In this document: in pieces, positions 8,816-17,485 of the stretch
Numbering within the stretch: position 1 is the stretch's first letter
Layout: each line of letters begins with the position of its first letter
Assembly: GCA_947259175.1 (NCBI GenBank)
Contig: CAMYKW010000031.1
Span: forward strand, 1 to 52,774
Source: an uncultured Gammaproteobacteria bacterium
GTDB taxonomy: Bacteria; Pseudomonadota; Gammaproteobacteria; Arenicellales; JAANXG01
DNA length: 52,774 nt
Direction of reading: 5' to 3'
Notes under the pieces: model-generated
Database searches by the model: none
Told to the model about the DNA's origin: nothing
The model's input: only the letters and a program-made list of their open reading frames with translations
Program-made: the position numbers and the translations under genes

Positions 8816-8956
8816 ATGATTAGCGCAATCTTGTTGACGGCAGCAGTTCTGGCAACCTGTAGCCAGAACGAAGAAGGTTCTTCTGCTTCTGATACATCTA
8901 CTGACGATTGTTGCCAAGCTGCTTGGACGGGGTGGTATCAAGGGCATCATCGTTGA
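8816..8956 (+). CDS. Possible 46-residue lipoprotein-like ORF
   Basis: An ATG at 8816 opens a 46-codon frame with a short hydrophobic stretch ILLTAAVLATC that resembles a lipobox, then a small polar segment with STDDCC. No clear ribosome site is present. Most of it lies in the 93-bp repeat shared with 541-633, where the same frame lacks a start. It may be the 5' stub of a lost lipoprotein gene rather than a living gene. Confidence 0.25.
   Translation: MISAILLTAAVLATCSQNEEGSSASDTSTDDCCQAAWTGWYQGHHR
8827..8919 (+). repeat. 93-bp repeat, copy B
   Basis: Partner of 541-633 in opposite orientation, 79 of 93 bases identical without gaps by hand count. The two copies bracket the gluconate/glucosidase operon and the VapBC cassette. 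From 8957 to 9458 I see nothing that can be supported as a gene; a 76-codon open frame at 9210-9440 has no ribosome site or recognisable motif. Confidence 0.75.
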
Positions 8957-9458
8957 GAGCCCGCTACTAAAGCCGCAACTTCTCGTTGTTTGCCGCCCGC
9001 GGCGAAGGGAACCGAATCTGTTACCGACAGAACGGTTTCTATTTGGTTTCTTTTAATCAGAGCTTCCTTAACTATTTCTTCGGCCCGGCCGCATTACGAA
9101 AACGGCAGTAGTCGTTCAGCCATCGACGCCGCTGCGATTTCATGACTGATACGTCGGAAGTATCGGGCCTTTTACTCGCCGCACCTTAGCTAGTCGTAGA
9201 ATAACCGTTGTGCTTGAGTTCTTGCCCCGGTCGATCAATAATATTGAAACTCGCCAATTGCGTTACACTAGCCACAGAGCGATCGACATTGGCTTCTCTG
9301 TATCGTCCGCACACATGAAATATCAATGCCTTGCCCAAGAATTGTTGGATGCGCTGGTTCTACCACGCCCGGAAGAGTACGACTACTCGTCCGCGTACGG
9401 CGATATGACACCTTGGAATAACGTGCTCACGCCCAGGTAGAATCGCAAACAACAATCG

Positions 9459-9950
9459 ATGAGCATCGCGAAGGTATACAATTCATTTAAGTGGCTGGTT
9501 ACCCCCCTGGTTGGCCTGATGCTAGCGTGTCAAGCCCTGGCGCTATGCGTTGTACTGGCGGCCGTTCCGCATCATGAAAGTCAATTGACTGCACCGGTAC
9601 ATCCTCCTGCGTTGAGTGATGTCGGGACAAAAGAATCACTCCATGGCAGCAGCTCACACGACGCCGACCTGGGAATTCAATCGGCGTCAGAGCAGCCGAC
9701 ATCCACATTCATACCGCACTTGAATAGTCATTCGTATCCCCATTCTGCAGATCATGATTGCTGCAACGATGACACCGATACGATGCGCGTTGCTGTTCTA
9801 ATCGTCCTCTGGTTTGCCATTGCCCTAAGACTAATCCGTCCCGGGGATCTGCGCATTTTCAGCTTCTTCTTCATATCCCGATATAAGCCGCATGAACGCG
9901 AGGCCGGTTATCCAAGGCCGCATCTTGTTCATTGCAAGCTATTGAACTAG
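9459..9950 (+). CDS. His-rich two-helix membrane protein of the copper efflux operon
   Basis: I do not recognise a named family. The 163-residue protein has a hydrophobic segment at about residues 13-36 and another at about 108-126 (VAVLIVLWFAIALRLI). Between them is a predicted periplasmic loop rich in histidine, with HH, HGSSSHD, HLNSHSYPHSADHDCC, that could bind metal. It precedes the cusC gene on the same strand by about 150 nt. Small His-rich membrane proteins are common next to CzcCBA/CusCBA pumps (CzcI-like position), so a metal-binding or regulatory role is inferred from composition and context only. Confidence 0.6.
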   Translation: MSIAKVYNSFKWLVTPLVGLMLACQALALCVVLAAVPHHESQLTAPVHPPALSDVGTKESLHGSSSHDADLGIQSASEQPTSTFIPHLNSHSYPHSADHDCCNDDTDTMRVAVLIVLWFAIALRLIRPGDLRIFSFFFISRYKPHEREAGYPRPHLVHCKLLN

Positions 9951-10104
9951 CCTGCCCTTCTCCCAGAATGTGGCGGTAGCGCCGATCTCCTACGGTCTGC
10001 ACCGGCTGCCACGGTCTAAAAACTGAAATTTTCCAATCGCGCTTTTCGAACAAAGGAGAGCGACGCGGTCATTGGTCGGTTGAACAAATCCACGGTAACA
10101 AGAG

Positions 10105-11469
10105 ATGACGTTAGGTAATTTATTAGCGGGAAACGTTTTGAAAGAATGGAGATTTACAAGTTTGATACTCCTCATGCCGTTATTGGTATGCCCTAATGTG
10201 TACGGGGCGTTGACCCTGGGGAGAGCACAGGACCTCGCGTTCAGTACGGACGCCGGTCTTGAACAGGTACTTCAAAACGCTGAGGGACTGCGCTCCGAGG
10301 CGGTGGCTCAGGGGCAGCTACCGGACCCGGTATTGACTCTGGGCGCGTTAAACCTGCCCGTTGATACATTTGATTTCGACCAGGAACCCATGACTCAGCT
10401 CAGGTTCGGCGTGCGGCAGATGTTTCCACAGGGAGATACGTTGTCACTAAAGAAAGACAGGCTGATAACCAGGGCCGGATCACTGAACGATGATGCGCAA
10501 ACTCGATACCTGCAGGTACGCCGCGAAGTACGCCGGATATGGTTCGACGTGCTTTACTCGATCAAAGCCGTGAGGATTCTGAAACAGGACAAGGTACTGT
10601 TTGAACAATTGCTAGACGTTACCCGGTCACTATACAGCGTCGGAAACGTAGAGCAGCAGGATGTGTTGCGGGCTGAGCTCGAACTCGCCCGTCTGCATGA
10701 AAAGCTAATCAAGGCGGAACGCCTGGAACAACAGCACAGAGCAGCTCTGGCGCGCTGGGTGGGATGGGAGGCGCGCCGTGCCGACTGGCCGGATCAAATT
10801 CCAGAGCTCCAGCACACCCCACCGATATCCGCCCGCCTCGACCGAAAGGAGGTCTTGCAGAATTCCGATGATATCGCCAACGCTCTTCGCGGCCACCCGG
10901 TGATCGCCGCGATGCAGAAACGGGTCGACGAGGCGGAACTGGATCTACAACTCGCCAAGACTAAATACAAGCCCGCCTGGGGGGTCGAGGTAAGCTACGG
11001 ATTGAGAGACGGAGAGAATCTGGATGGGACCGGGCGCAGCGATTTTTTCAGCGCGATGGTAACCATGTCGATGCCGTTTTTTACACGACTTCGACAGGAC
11101 AAGGGCGTGGAGAGTTCGACCCACAGGATGCAGGCCCGGAGTTATGCAGTGAGCGACCGTCTGCTGGAAATGACCGGTACCGTGGAGCAGATACTCGAGC
11201 GCTTGATACAAACAGAAGAGCGAATTGCTTTGTTCCGCGATGAACTTCTGGCCAAATCCAGGCATCATGCAAAGGCCGCTCTTACTTCCTACCAATCCGA
11301 CACCACCGATTTCGACGTATTAATGAGGTCTTACCTGCGCGAGCAAAGAGACAGACTTGATTTTCAACGCCTGCTCATTGACCGCCAACAATTGCTTTCA
11401 GAATTGCAGTTCTATTTCCCCACGGCGTTACCCGAGTTAATTATCGAGGCAGAGGTACGAAACCAATGA
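10105..11469 (+). CDS. cusC: TolC-family outer membrane channel of the copper/silver pump
   Basis: Outer membrane efflux protein of 454 residues. A signal peptide is visible (WRFTSLILLMPLLVCPNVYGA), followed by two repeats of coiled helical segments typical of CusC/CzcC, including SVGNVEQQDVLRAELELARL in the first half. It would form the exit duct of the tripartite pump. The ATG at 10105 places about twelve extra residues before the basic part of the signal peptide; a TTG at 10138 is an alternative start. Its stop overlaps the start of cusB by 4 nt. No lipobox cysteine is evident, so unlike E. coli CusC it may not be lipidated. Confidence 0.85.
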   Translation: MTLGNLLAGNVLKEWRFTSLILLMPLLVCPNVYGALTLGRAQDLAFSTDAGLEQVLQNAEGLRSEAVAQGQLPDPVLTLGALNLPVDTFDFDQEPMTQLRFGVRQMFPQGDTLSLKKDRLITRAGSLNDDAQTRYLQVRREVRRIWFDVLYSIKAVRILKQDKVLFEQLLDVTRSLYSVGNVEQQDVLRAELELARLHEKLIKAERLEQQHRAALARWVGWEARRADWPDQIPELQHTPPISARLDRKEVLQNSDDIANALRGHPVIAAMQKRVDEAELDLQLAKTKYKPAWGVEVSYGLRDGENLDGTGRSDFFSAMVTMSMPFFTRLRQDKGVESSTHRMQARSYAVSDRLLEMTGTVEQILERLIQTEERIALFRDELLAKSRHHAKAALTSYQSDTTDFDVLMRSYLREQRDRLDFQRLLIDRQQLLSELQFYFPTALPELIIEAEVRNQ

Positions 11470-13241
11470 AGTACATCGTTGTTATTACTTTGCTTGTTTC
11501 GGCCTTTTTGGGGGGGATCGCGATGGAGAAGTATGTCTTGAAAATTTCGGATCCGAATGACGGCGAGGCGAACGTGGCGCAGTCTGTTGGTTCCGGCGAG
11601 CGCGAACCCCTCTACTGGGTAGCGCCGATGGATCCAAACTACAGGAGGGACAAGCCCGGGAAATCACCCATGGGTATGGATCTGGTTCCTGTGTATGAGG
11701 AAGACGCAAGAGGCGGCGATGAGGGCGTGGTAAAGATATCTCCGGTCGTGGTCAACAACCTCGGGGTTCGGCTCGGCACCGTCCATTCCGGTCCACTGTC
11801 GATACCAATCAAGACAGTGGGTTACGTTACCTTTGACGAGGAAAAGCTATCTCACATACACGGCAGGGTCGACGGCTGGATAGAACAACTCTTTGTCAGC
11901 AGCGCGGGGGAGCCGGTGCGTAAGGGCGAGACTCTGTACGAGCTGTTTTCGCCTACTTTGGTGAATGCACAGGAAGAATACCTGGCAGTGTTGCGCAGCG
12001 GGAGCCGAGAACTCAAACAGGCGTCGAGGCTGCGACTGCAATCACTGGGACTCAATGAGGATCAGATCAACGCACTCGAAAAACGGGGGCGGGTGGATCA
12101 ACGGATAAAGATCGCGGCGGCGCAGGACGGAATCGTAAACCAGTTGAACGTGCGGCAGGGCATGTACGTAAATCCCGCGACAGAGTTGATGTCGATAGGT
12201 TCTCTCGATAGCGTTTGGGTCATTGCAGAAGTTTTTGAGCGGCAGGCGAACTGGGTTCGGCAAGGCCAGCGAGTCGAGATGTCGGTGGTCGCCATGCCCG
12301 AACGAACCTGGGTAGGCGAGGTAGATTATCTTTACCCGGTACTGGACAGCAAAACCAGAACACTTCGCGTAAGGATTCGCTTTTCCAATCCGAAACAGCT
12401 GTTGAAACCGAATATGTACGCTGATGTCACGATCTACGCGGAATTGGCGGATAACGCGCTGAGTATACCCAAGGAGGCCCTTATCCGGGGTGAACGATAT
12501 GACCGCGTCGTAGTGCAACTCGACGATGGGGTGTTCAAGTCCAGAGCCGTAAGGACTGGTCAGGAGGCAGGGAGGCGCGTGCAGATTCTCGCAGGTCTTG
12601 CAACTGGAGACAAAGTGGTGACTTCGGCCCAGTTCCTGATCGATTCCGAGTCCAATATCGATGCCGAGTTTGCAAGGATGGAGGAACAGGAAAAAAAGAC
12701 CGAATCCGTAGTGGTAACCGCTACGGGAACGATACGGAGTATCTTCGGAGAAAAGGCCATGATAAGCATTGATCATGACCCGATTGATGACCTTGGTTGG
12801 CCTGCAATGAAAATGGATTTCAAGGTGGCCGACGCGGTACTCATCGATCAACTTCGATCAGGCCAGGTAATTGAGTTCGAACTGACCAAACAAAACGAAG
12901 GGGATTACCTGATAACAGCCATCAAAAACGGCTCAAAGAATGGTGACTCACACAATCACGGCTCCCATCAGCTTACCGCGGTTTCCGCGGAGAACCAGCC
13001 GCAGGATGCAATGGGCGTCGCGGCCACGGGCATCGTGCGCAAACTCATGCCGGAATCAGGCATGGTAGAGATTGCCCACGATCCGATTCCGAAGTGGAAG
13101 TGGCCGACGATGACCATGTCCTTCAAGGTAGCAGCTCCGGATGAACTCCAGTCATTGGTTCCGGGTCGGCGTATCCGCTTTACGTTGACTAAAACGGCGG
13201 AAGGGGACTACATACTTTCGAATCCCGAACCTGTCGAATAA
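11466..13241 (+). CDS. cusB: CusB-type periplasmic adaptor fused to two CusF copper-chaperone domains
   Basis: A 591-residue adaptor that links the inner and outer membrane parts of the pump. A single N-terminal membrane anchor is followed by APMDP and GKSPMGMDLVP, where Met55, Met69 and Met71 match the copper-binding methionines of E. coli CusB. Barrel-sandwich and membrane-proximal domains follow to about residue 400. Two CusF-like OB domains are appended. Domain 1 (about 415-487) has His437, Trp445, Met448 and Met450. Domain 2 (about 516-590) has His538, Trp546, Met549 and Met551. Both keep the exact H+8 W, +11 M, +13 M spacing of CusF (H36, W44, M47, M49). A linker with His496, His498 and His501 joins them. 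Start overlaps cusC by 4 nt. Confidence 0.93.
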   Translation: MKYIVVITLLVSAFLGGIAMEKYVLKISDPNDGEANVAQSVGSGEREPLYWVAPMDPNYRRDKPGKSPMGMDLVPVYEEDARGGDEGVVKISPVVVNNLGVRLGTVHSGPLSIPIKTVGYVTFDEEKLSHIHGRVDGWIEQLFVSSAGEPVRKGETLYELFSPTLVNAQEEYLAVLRSGSRELKQASRLRLQSLGLNEDQINALEKRGRVDQRIKIAAAQDGIVNQLNVRQGMYVNPATELMSIGSLDSVWVIAEVFERQANWVRQGQRVEMSVVAMPERTWVGEVDYLYPVLDSKTRTLRVRIRFSNPKQLLKPNMYADVTIYAELADNALSIPKEALIRGERYDRVVVQLDDGVFKSRAVRTGQEAGRRVQILAGLATGDKVVTSAQFLIDSESNIDAEFARMEEQEKKTESVVVTATGTIRSIFGEKAMISIDHDPIDDLGWPAMKMDFKVADAVLIDQLRSGQVIEFELTKQNEGDYLITAIKNGSKNGDSHNHGSHQLTAVSAENQPQDAMGVAATGIVRKLMPESGMVEIAHDPIPKWKWPTMTMSFKVAAPDELQSLVPGRRIRFTLTKTAEGDYILSNPEPVE

Positions 13242-13271
13242 TCCTGAGATTTCAAACAACGGGTTTCTCAC

Positions 13272-16200
13272 ATGATTTCTGGAATTATCCGCTGGTCTAT
13301 CGCCAATCGATTCTTTGTTGTACTCGCGTCAATCGCACTCTTAATAGCGGGTGTTCTGGCGTTGCGAAACACACCCATCGACGCTATACCGGACCTGTCA
13401 GATGTCCAGGTGATCATAAAAACGAGCTATCCCGGCCAGGCGCCGCAGGTCGTCGAGGATCAGGTAACTTATCCACTGACGACAGCCATGTTATCCGTTC
13501 CAGGCGCCACCACCGTAAGGGGTTTCTCCTTTTTCGGGGACTCCTATGTCTACGTCATTTTTAAAGACGGAACCGATCTGTACTGGGCGAGATCGCGGGT
13601 ACTCGAATATTTAAGTCAGGTTGCGGGCACCTTGCCGGCATCGACTAGACCGGAGCTGGGTCCCGATGCGACAGGGGTTGGATGGGTGTATGCCTATGCT
13701 CTTATCGACCGATCCGGCCGACATGATCTAGCCGACCTGAGAAGCATTCAGGATTGGTTTCTCAAGTATGAACTGCAGACCGTCCCTGGGGTATCGGAGG
13801 TTGCTACGGTTGGCGGTATGGTGCGGCAGTATCAGGTCGTCGTTGACCCGAACAGGCTGCGCGGTTTCGGTGTACCGCTCAGCCACATTCGAGCATCTAT
13901 TCAGCGTGCCAATCAGGAATCAGGCGCATCCGTCATTGAAATGGCGGAGGCCGAGTATATGGTGCGAGTCACCGGATACTTGAAGTCCCGAACAGATCTG
14001 GAAAACGTACACCTTGGCTTGAACAAGACCGGTACGCCACTTCTACTTCGGGACGTCGCGGAAATTCGTCTCGGTCCCCAGATGCGGCGGGGAGTCGCCG
14101 AACTCAATGGTGAAGGAGAAGTGGTAGGCGGGATCGTGGTAATGCGGTTCGGTGAGAATGCACAGAAAACCATCGCGGGTGTCGAAAAGAAATTGGAAGA
14201 GCTCAAGCGCGGCCTTCCCGAGGGCGTCGAGATAGTGACCACCTATAACCGATCATCGCTGATAAAAAGGGCAGTAAGTAATCTGTACGAAAAGCTCATC
14301 GAGGAGTTCGTGGTCGTAACTTTGATCTGCGTACTCTTTCTTTTTCATTTTCGATCGTCTTTGGTGGTGGTATTCAGCCTTCCGTTGGGAATACTTGCCG
14401 CCTTTGTAGTGATGTATAGCCAGGGTCTCAACGCAAACATCATGTCACTAGGCGGCATCGCCATTGCCATTGGCGCCATGGTCGACGGTGCAATCGTAAT
14501 GATCGAAAACGCGCACAAGCACCTGGAGCGATCCGATTTGACCAGGCAGAACCGATGGGAAGTGATCGGCCAGGCGGCATCCGAGGTCGGTCCACCTCTG
14601 TTTTTCTCGTTGCTCATTATCACCATGAGCTTCCTGCCGGTATTTACGCTTGAGGCACAGGAGGGGAAATTGTTCTCGCCCCTCGCATTCACCAAGACTT
14701 ACGCAATGGCCGCTGCGGCGGGACTGTCCATCACCCTTGTCCCCGTATTGATGGGCTATTTTATTCGCGGAAAAATAATTCCAGAGCACCGCAATCCAAT
14801 CAACAGACTATTGACCGCAGTCTACAGGCCAACAATCAAAGGGGTGCTCGAATACCCGAAAACCGTTTTATTTCTTTCCCTCATCGTACTCGGCATAGGA
14901 CTATGGCCCGCGTCTAAGCTCGGCAGTGAGTTCATGCCGGCATTGGATGAAGGCGATTTGATGTATATGCCTACGACCTACGCCGGCATATCCATAGGCA
15001 AGGCGAGGGAGTTATTGCAGCAAACTGACAAGCTGATTCGTACTGTCCCAGAGGTAGTCACCGTTTTTGGCAAGATCGGTCGTGCGGACACCGCAACGGA
15101 CCCGGCGCCGCTTACAATGATGGAGACATTTATCCAACTCAAACCAAAGGAGGAATGGCGACCCGGTGTAACCACGGATTCACTAAGGAATGAACTGGAC
15201 AAGTTGGTCAGTTTTCCCGGACTCACCAACGCTTGGGTAATGCCGATCAAAACCCGCATCGACATGCTGTCAACCGGGATAAAGACCCCGGTTGGAATCA
15301 AAGTCTCCGGACCCAGCCTCGGCGAGATCGAGAAGATAGGGAAGCGTCTGGAAGCGGTTCTTCCTCAGGTGAAAGGTACCGCCTCAGTGTACTCCGAGCG
15401 GGTAGCCGGCGGCCGCTACGTTAGAGTCGATATCGACCGGGAGAAGTCCGCCCGCTTCGGGCTCAACATTGCGGATTTACAGGACGTTGTTCGCACCGCC
15501 GTCGGGGGCATGAATATTACGGAAACGGTCGAAGGTCTGGAGCGTTATCCGGTCAATCTGAGATATCCTCAGTCATACCGCGACTCCGTGGAGCAGCTCA
15601 AGCTATTGCCTGTAGTGATTCCGGATGGAGAGCGCATCGCGCTCGCGGACGTCGCTAGAATCCAAGTCATCGACGGTCCCCCTGCAATCAAGAGCGAGAA
15701 CGCCCGACTGAACGGCTGGACACTTGTCGACATCGAGGGTCGCGACCTGGGTTCCTACGTGGCAGAGGCAAAACGCTTGGTGTCGGAACAGGTCGATCTT
15801 GCCCCTGGCTATTCGATATCCTGGTCAGGTCAGTACGAATACATGGTACGGGCCAAAGAAAAGTTGATCTTCGTGGTACCCCTCACTATTGCGATTATCA
15901 TCGTTCTCCTTTACTTGAATTTCCGCAATATCGGTGATGTTCTCATTATTATGGGGACCCTTCCCTTCGCCCTGATCGGTGGCTTGTGGCTAATGTACGG
16001 GCTTGGCTACAACATGTCGGTCGCGGCGGGGGTTGGGTTCATCGCACTTGCCGGAGTCGCTGTTGAAATTGGTGTTCTGATGCTGGTGTATTTGAACCAA
16101 TCCTACGAACGGTCCTTGTCAGAGGCGGCACACGAAGCCAGGGAATTCACCGAACTCGATCTGCGTCGAGCGGTTTTCGACGGCGCCGGACTTCGCGTGC

Positions 16201-16409
16201 GGCCGATTATGATGACCGTGGCAGCAATCGTAATCGGCTTGGTACCGATCATGATCGGAAGCGGCACCGGGTCGGAAGTGATGAAACTGATTGCCGGCCC
16301 CATGATCGGAGGAATGGTCAGCACCGTTTTGCTTACGCTGCTGGTCATTCCTGCCCTGTACTTTGTACGCAAGAAGATGTTTTTGACAATCAAGGGAGAG
16401 GAATCATGA
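13272..16409 (+). CDS. cusA: CusA-type RND copper/silver efflux pump
   Basis: Inner membrane proton-driven RND transporter of 1045 residues, the usual length. It starts with the heavy-metal efflux signature TPIDAIPDLSDVQVIIKTSY. The fourth helix carries GAMVDGAIVMIENAHKHLE with the proton-relay Asp. Met566 (LMYMP), Met616 (LTMMET) and Met665 (RIDMLSTG) line up with the three-methionine site M573/M623/M672 of E. coli CusA at a constant offset of 7. This points to Cu(I)/Ag(I) rather than the divalent ions of CzcA. It begins 30 nt after cusB and overlaps the PII-like gene by 4 nt. Confidence 0.94.
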   Translation: MISGIIRWSIANRFFVVLASIALLIAGVLALRNTPIDAIPDLSDVQVIIKTSYPGQAPQVVEDQVTYPLTTAMLSVPGATTVRGFSFFGDSYVYVIFKDGTDLYWARSRVLEYLSQVAGTLPASTRPELGPDATGVGWVYAYALIDRSGRHDLADLRSIQDWFLKYELQTVPGVSEVATVGGMVRQYQVVVDPNRLRGFGVPLSHIRASIQRANQESGASVIEMAEAEYMVRVTGYLKSRTDLENVHLGLNKTGTPLLLRDVAEIRLGPQMRRGVAELNGEGEVVGGIVVMRFGENAQKTIAGVEKKLEELKRGLPEGVEIVTTYNRSSLIKRAVSNLYEKLIEEFVVVTLICVLFLFHFRSSLVVVFSLPLGILAAFVVMYSQGLNANIMSLGGIAIAIGAMVDGAIVMIENAHKHLERSDLTRQNRWEVIGQAASEVGPPLFFSLLIITMSFLPVFTLEAQEGKLFSPLAFTKTYAMAAAAGLSITLVPVLMGYFIRGKIIPEHRNPINRLLTAVYRPTIKGVLEYPKTVLFLSLIVLGIGLWPASKLGSEFMPALDEGDLMYMPTTYAGISIGKARELLQQTDKLIRTVPEVVTVFGKIGRADTATDPAPLTMMETFIQLKPKEEWRPGVTTDSLRNELDKLVSFPGLTNAWVMPIKTRIDMLSTGIKTPVGIKVSGPSLGEIEKIGKRLEAVLPQVKGTASVYSERVAGGRYVRVDIDREKSARFGLNIADLQDVVRTAVGGMNITETVEGLERYPVNLRYPQSYRDSVEQLKLLPVVIPDGERIALADVARIQVIDGPPAIKSENARLNGWTLVDIEGRDLGSYVAEAKRLVSEQVDLAPGYSISWSGQYEYMVRAKEKLIFVVPLTIAIIIVLLYLNFRNIGDVLIIMGTLPFALIGGLWLMYGLGYNMSVAAGVGFIALAGVAVEIGVLMLVYLNQSYERSLSEAAHEAREFTELDLRRAVFDGAGLRVRPIMMTVAAIVIGLVPIMIGSGTGSEVMKLIAGPMIGGMVSTVLLTLLVIPALYFVRKKMFLTIKGEES

Positions 16410-16714
16410 ACAATACGCGGATTACACTCCTGGTGCCCCCGGAAAGAGAACGTGCAATTGAGGATGCGCTCAAGGAAGTGGAGATCAATGCGATGGCGCG
16501 CATCAAATCTCGAGGCTATGGGGGGCATCCGAATTTTTATGCTACAGACTGGACCAATGAGGTCGTCTTGATCGAACTGTTTGTTTCAAAACAACAGCTG
16601 TCCGTGTTGCGGGACAAACTCAAATCGATTTGCGAGAGCGACGGTCCATGCAACTGCGTTGTCGTTACGAGCGAGGTATCTGAGCTATTTCCGTCCACAG
16701 CGGAGCGCGTATAG
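16406..16714 (+). CDS. PII-like protein of the metal-efflux operon (PII-NG type)
   Basis: A 102-residue protein with the ferredoxin-like pattern of the PII superfamily: TRITLLVPPERERAIEDAL at the N-terminus, a loop with RGYGGHPNFY, then VLIELFVSKQQLSVLRDKL. The PII-NG group is known to be encoded beside CusABC/CzcABC pumps, which matches this location. It probably forms trimers that sense a small ligand or metal and may touch the pump; this is inferred. Cysteines occur as CESDGPCNC near the C-terminus, which could bind copper. Its start overlaps the cusA stop as ATGA, making it the last gene of the operon. Confidence 0.7.
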   Translation: MNNTRITLLVPPERERAIEDALKEVEINAMARIKSRGYGGHPNFYATDWTNEVVLIELFVSKQQLSVLRDKLKSICESDGPCNCVVVTSEVSELFPSTAERV

Positions 16715-16766
16715 CATTGAAGTGACGGCATCAGTGGGACCATTGAAGTGACGGCATCAGTGGGAC
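16715..16766 (+). repeat. Perfect tandem duplication of 26 bp
   Basis: Two identical 26-bp units lie head to tail at 16715-16740 and 16741-16766. The first base follows the TAG stop of the PII-like gene. They lie about 65 bp upstream of the transposase relic and may be element-end sequence or a slippage product. Only two units are present, so it is not a CRISPR array. Confidence 0.9.
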
Positions 16767-16829
16767 TGGCTGTCGTTCCTACAAAATAATCACACTTGAC
16801 TTTATTGCCTTTTTCCGACGACTCCAGTT

Positions 16830-17457
16830 AGCCTCAGAACCATATTCAAATGGCTGAGAATACTGGTCGGCGCTCTGCGCTCGGCCTTTCGTCCGCATCG
16901 TGAATTGGTTCTTGAGAATCTGGCTTTTCGCCTACAGCTTGCAGTATTCAAGCATCGTCATCCTCGGCCGCGGCTCAAGGATTTAGATCGATTATTCTGG
17001 GTCTTGCTGTGTAGAGTAGAGTAATGTCACGACTCATCCCACCGCTACCTGGACGGCACGACAACTCGTCGAGGCTTGCGGCATAGTCGAGCCACCAAGG
17101 GATCCGATCCGAGACCGCGATGGGATTTATGGGTATCGTTTTCGTCAGCAAGCCAAAGCACTTGGTTTAGAGGAAGTAACAACTGCTCCCGGGTCACCGT
17201 GGCAGAATGCTTATGCGGAATGTGTCATCGGCTCCATCCGTGGGGAATGCTTGGACCACATGATAATCCCGGGAGAACTTCATCTGAAACGCATCCTTTC
17301 CAACTATATAAGCTACTATCACAGCGCGAGAACTCATTTGTCCTTAGACAAGGATGCGCCGGATGGTCGTGCTATACAACCACCTCGGCAAGACACGGTA
17401 GTCGAAGTCCCTCGCGTCGGTGGCCTCCATCACGAATATGTACGGATGGCTGCTTGA
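16830..17457 (+). mobile_element. Transposase relic (rve/DDE type) with internal deletion
   Basis: Two pieces of one transposase remain. The first (about 16840-17023) reads ALRSAFRPHRELVLENLAFR and HRHPRPRLKDLDRLFWVLL, then hits stops. The second, open from 17050 to the TGA at 17455-17457, reads WTARQLVEACG, RDRDGIYGYRF, TAPGSPWQNAYAECVIGSI and YYHSARTHLSLDKDAP. This is the C-terminal half of an integrase-core transposase: the second Asp (RDRDG) and the catalytic Glu region survive. The HTH linker and the first Asp are missing. Its last codons are repeated in the relic at 7954-8049. Inactive. Confidence 0.8.
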
Positions 17458-17485
17458 TCGAAGAGCAATTTATAGTAGGCACAGT

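Noticed and set aside
17420-17485. Upstream extension of the kinase-barrel protein to an ATG at 17420
   Set aside because: These codons are the 3' end of the transposase relic in another frame; starting at the GTG 17486 gives a proper lipoprotein signal peptide.
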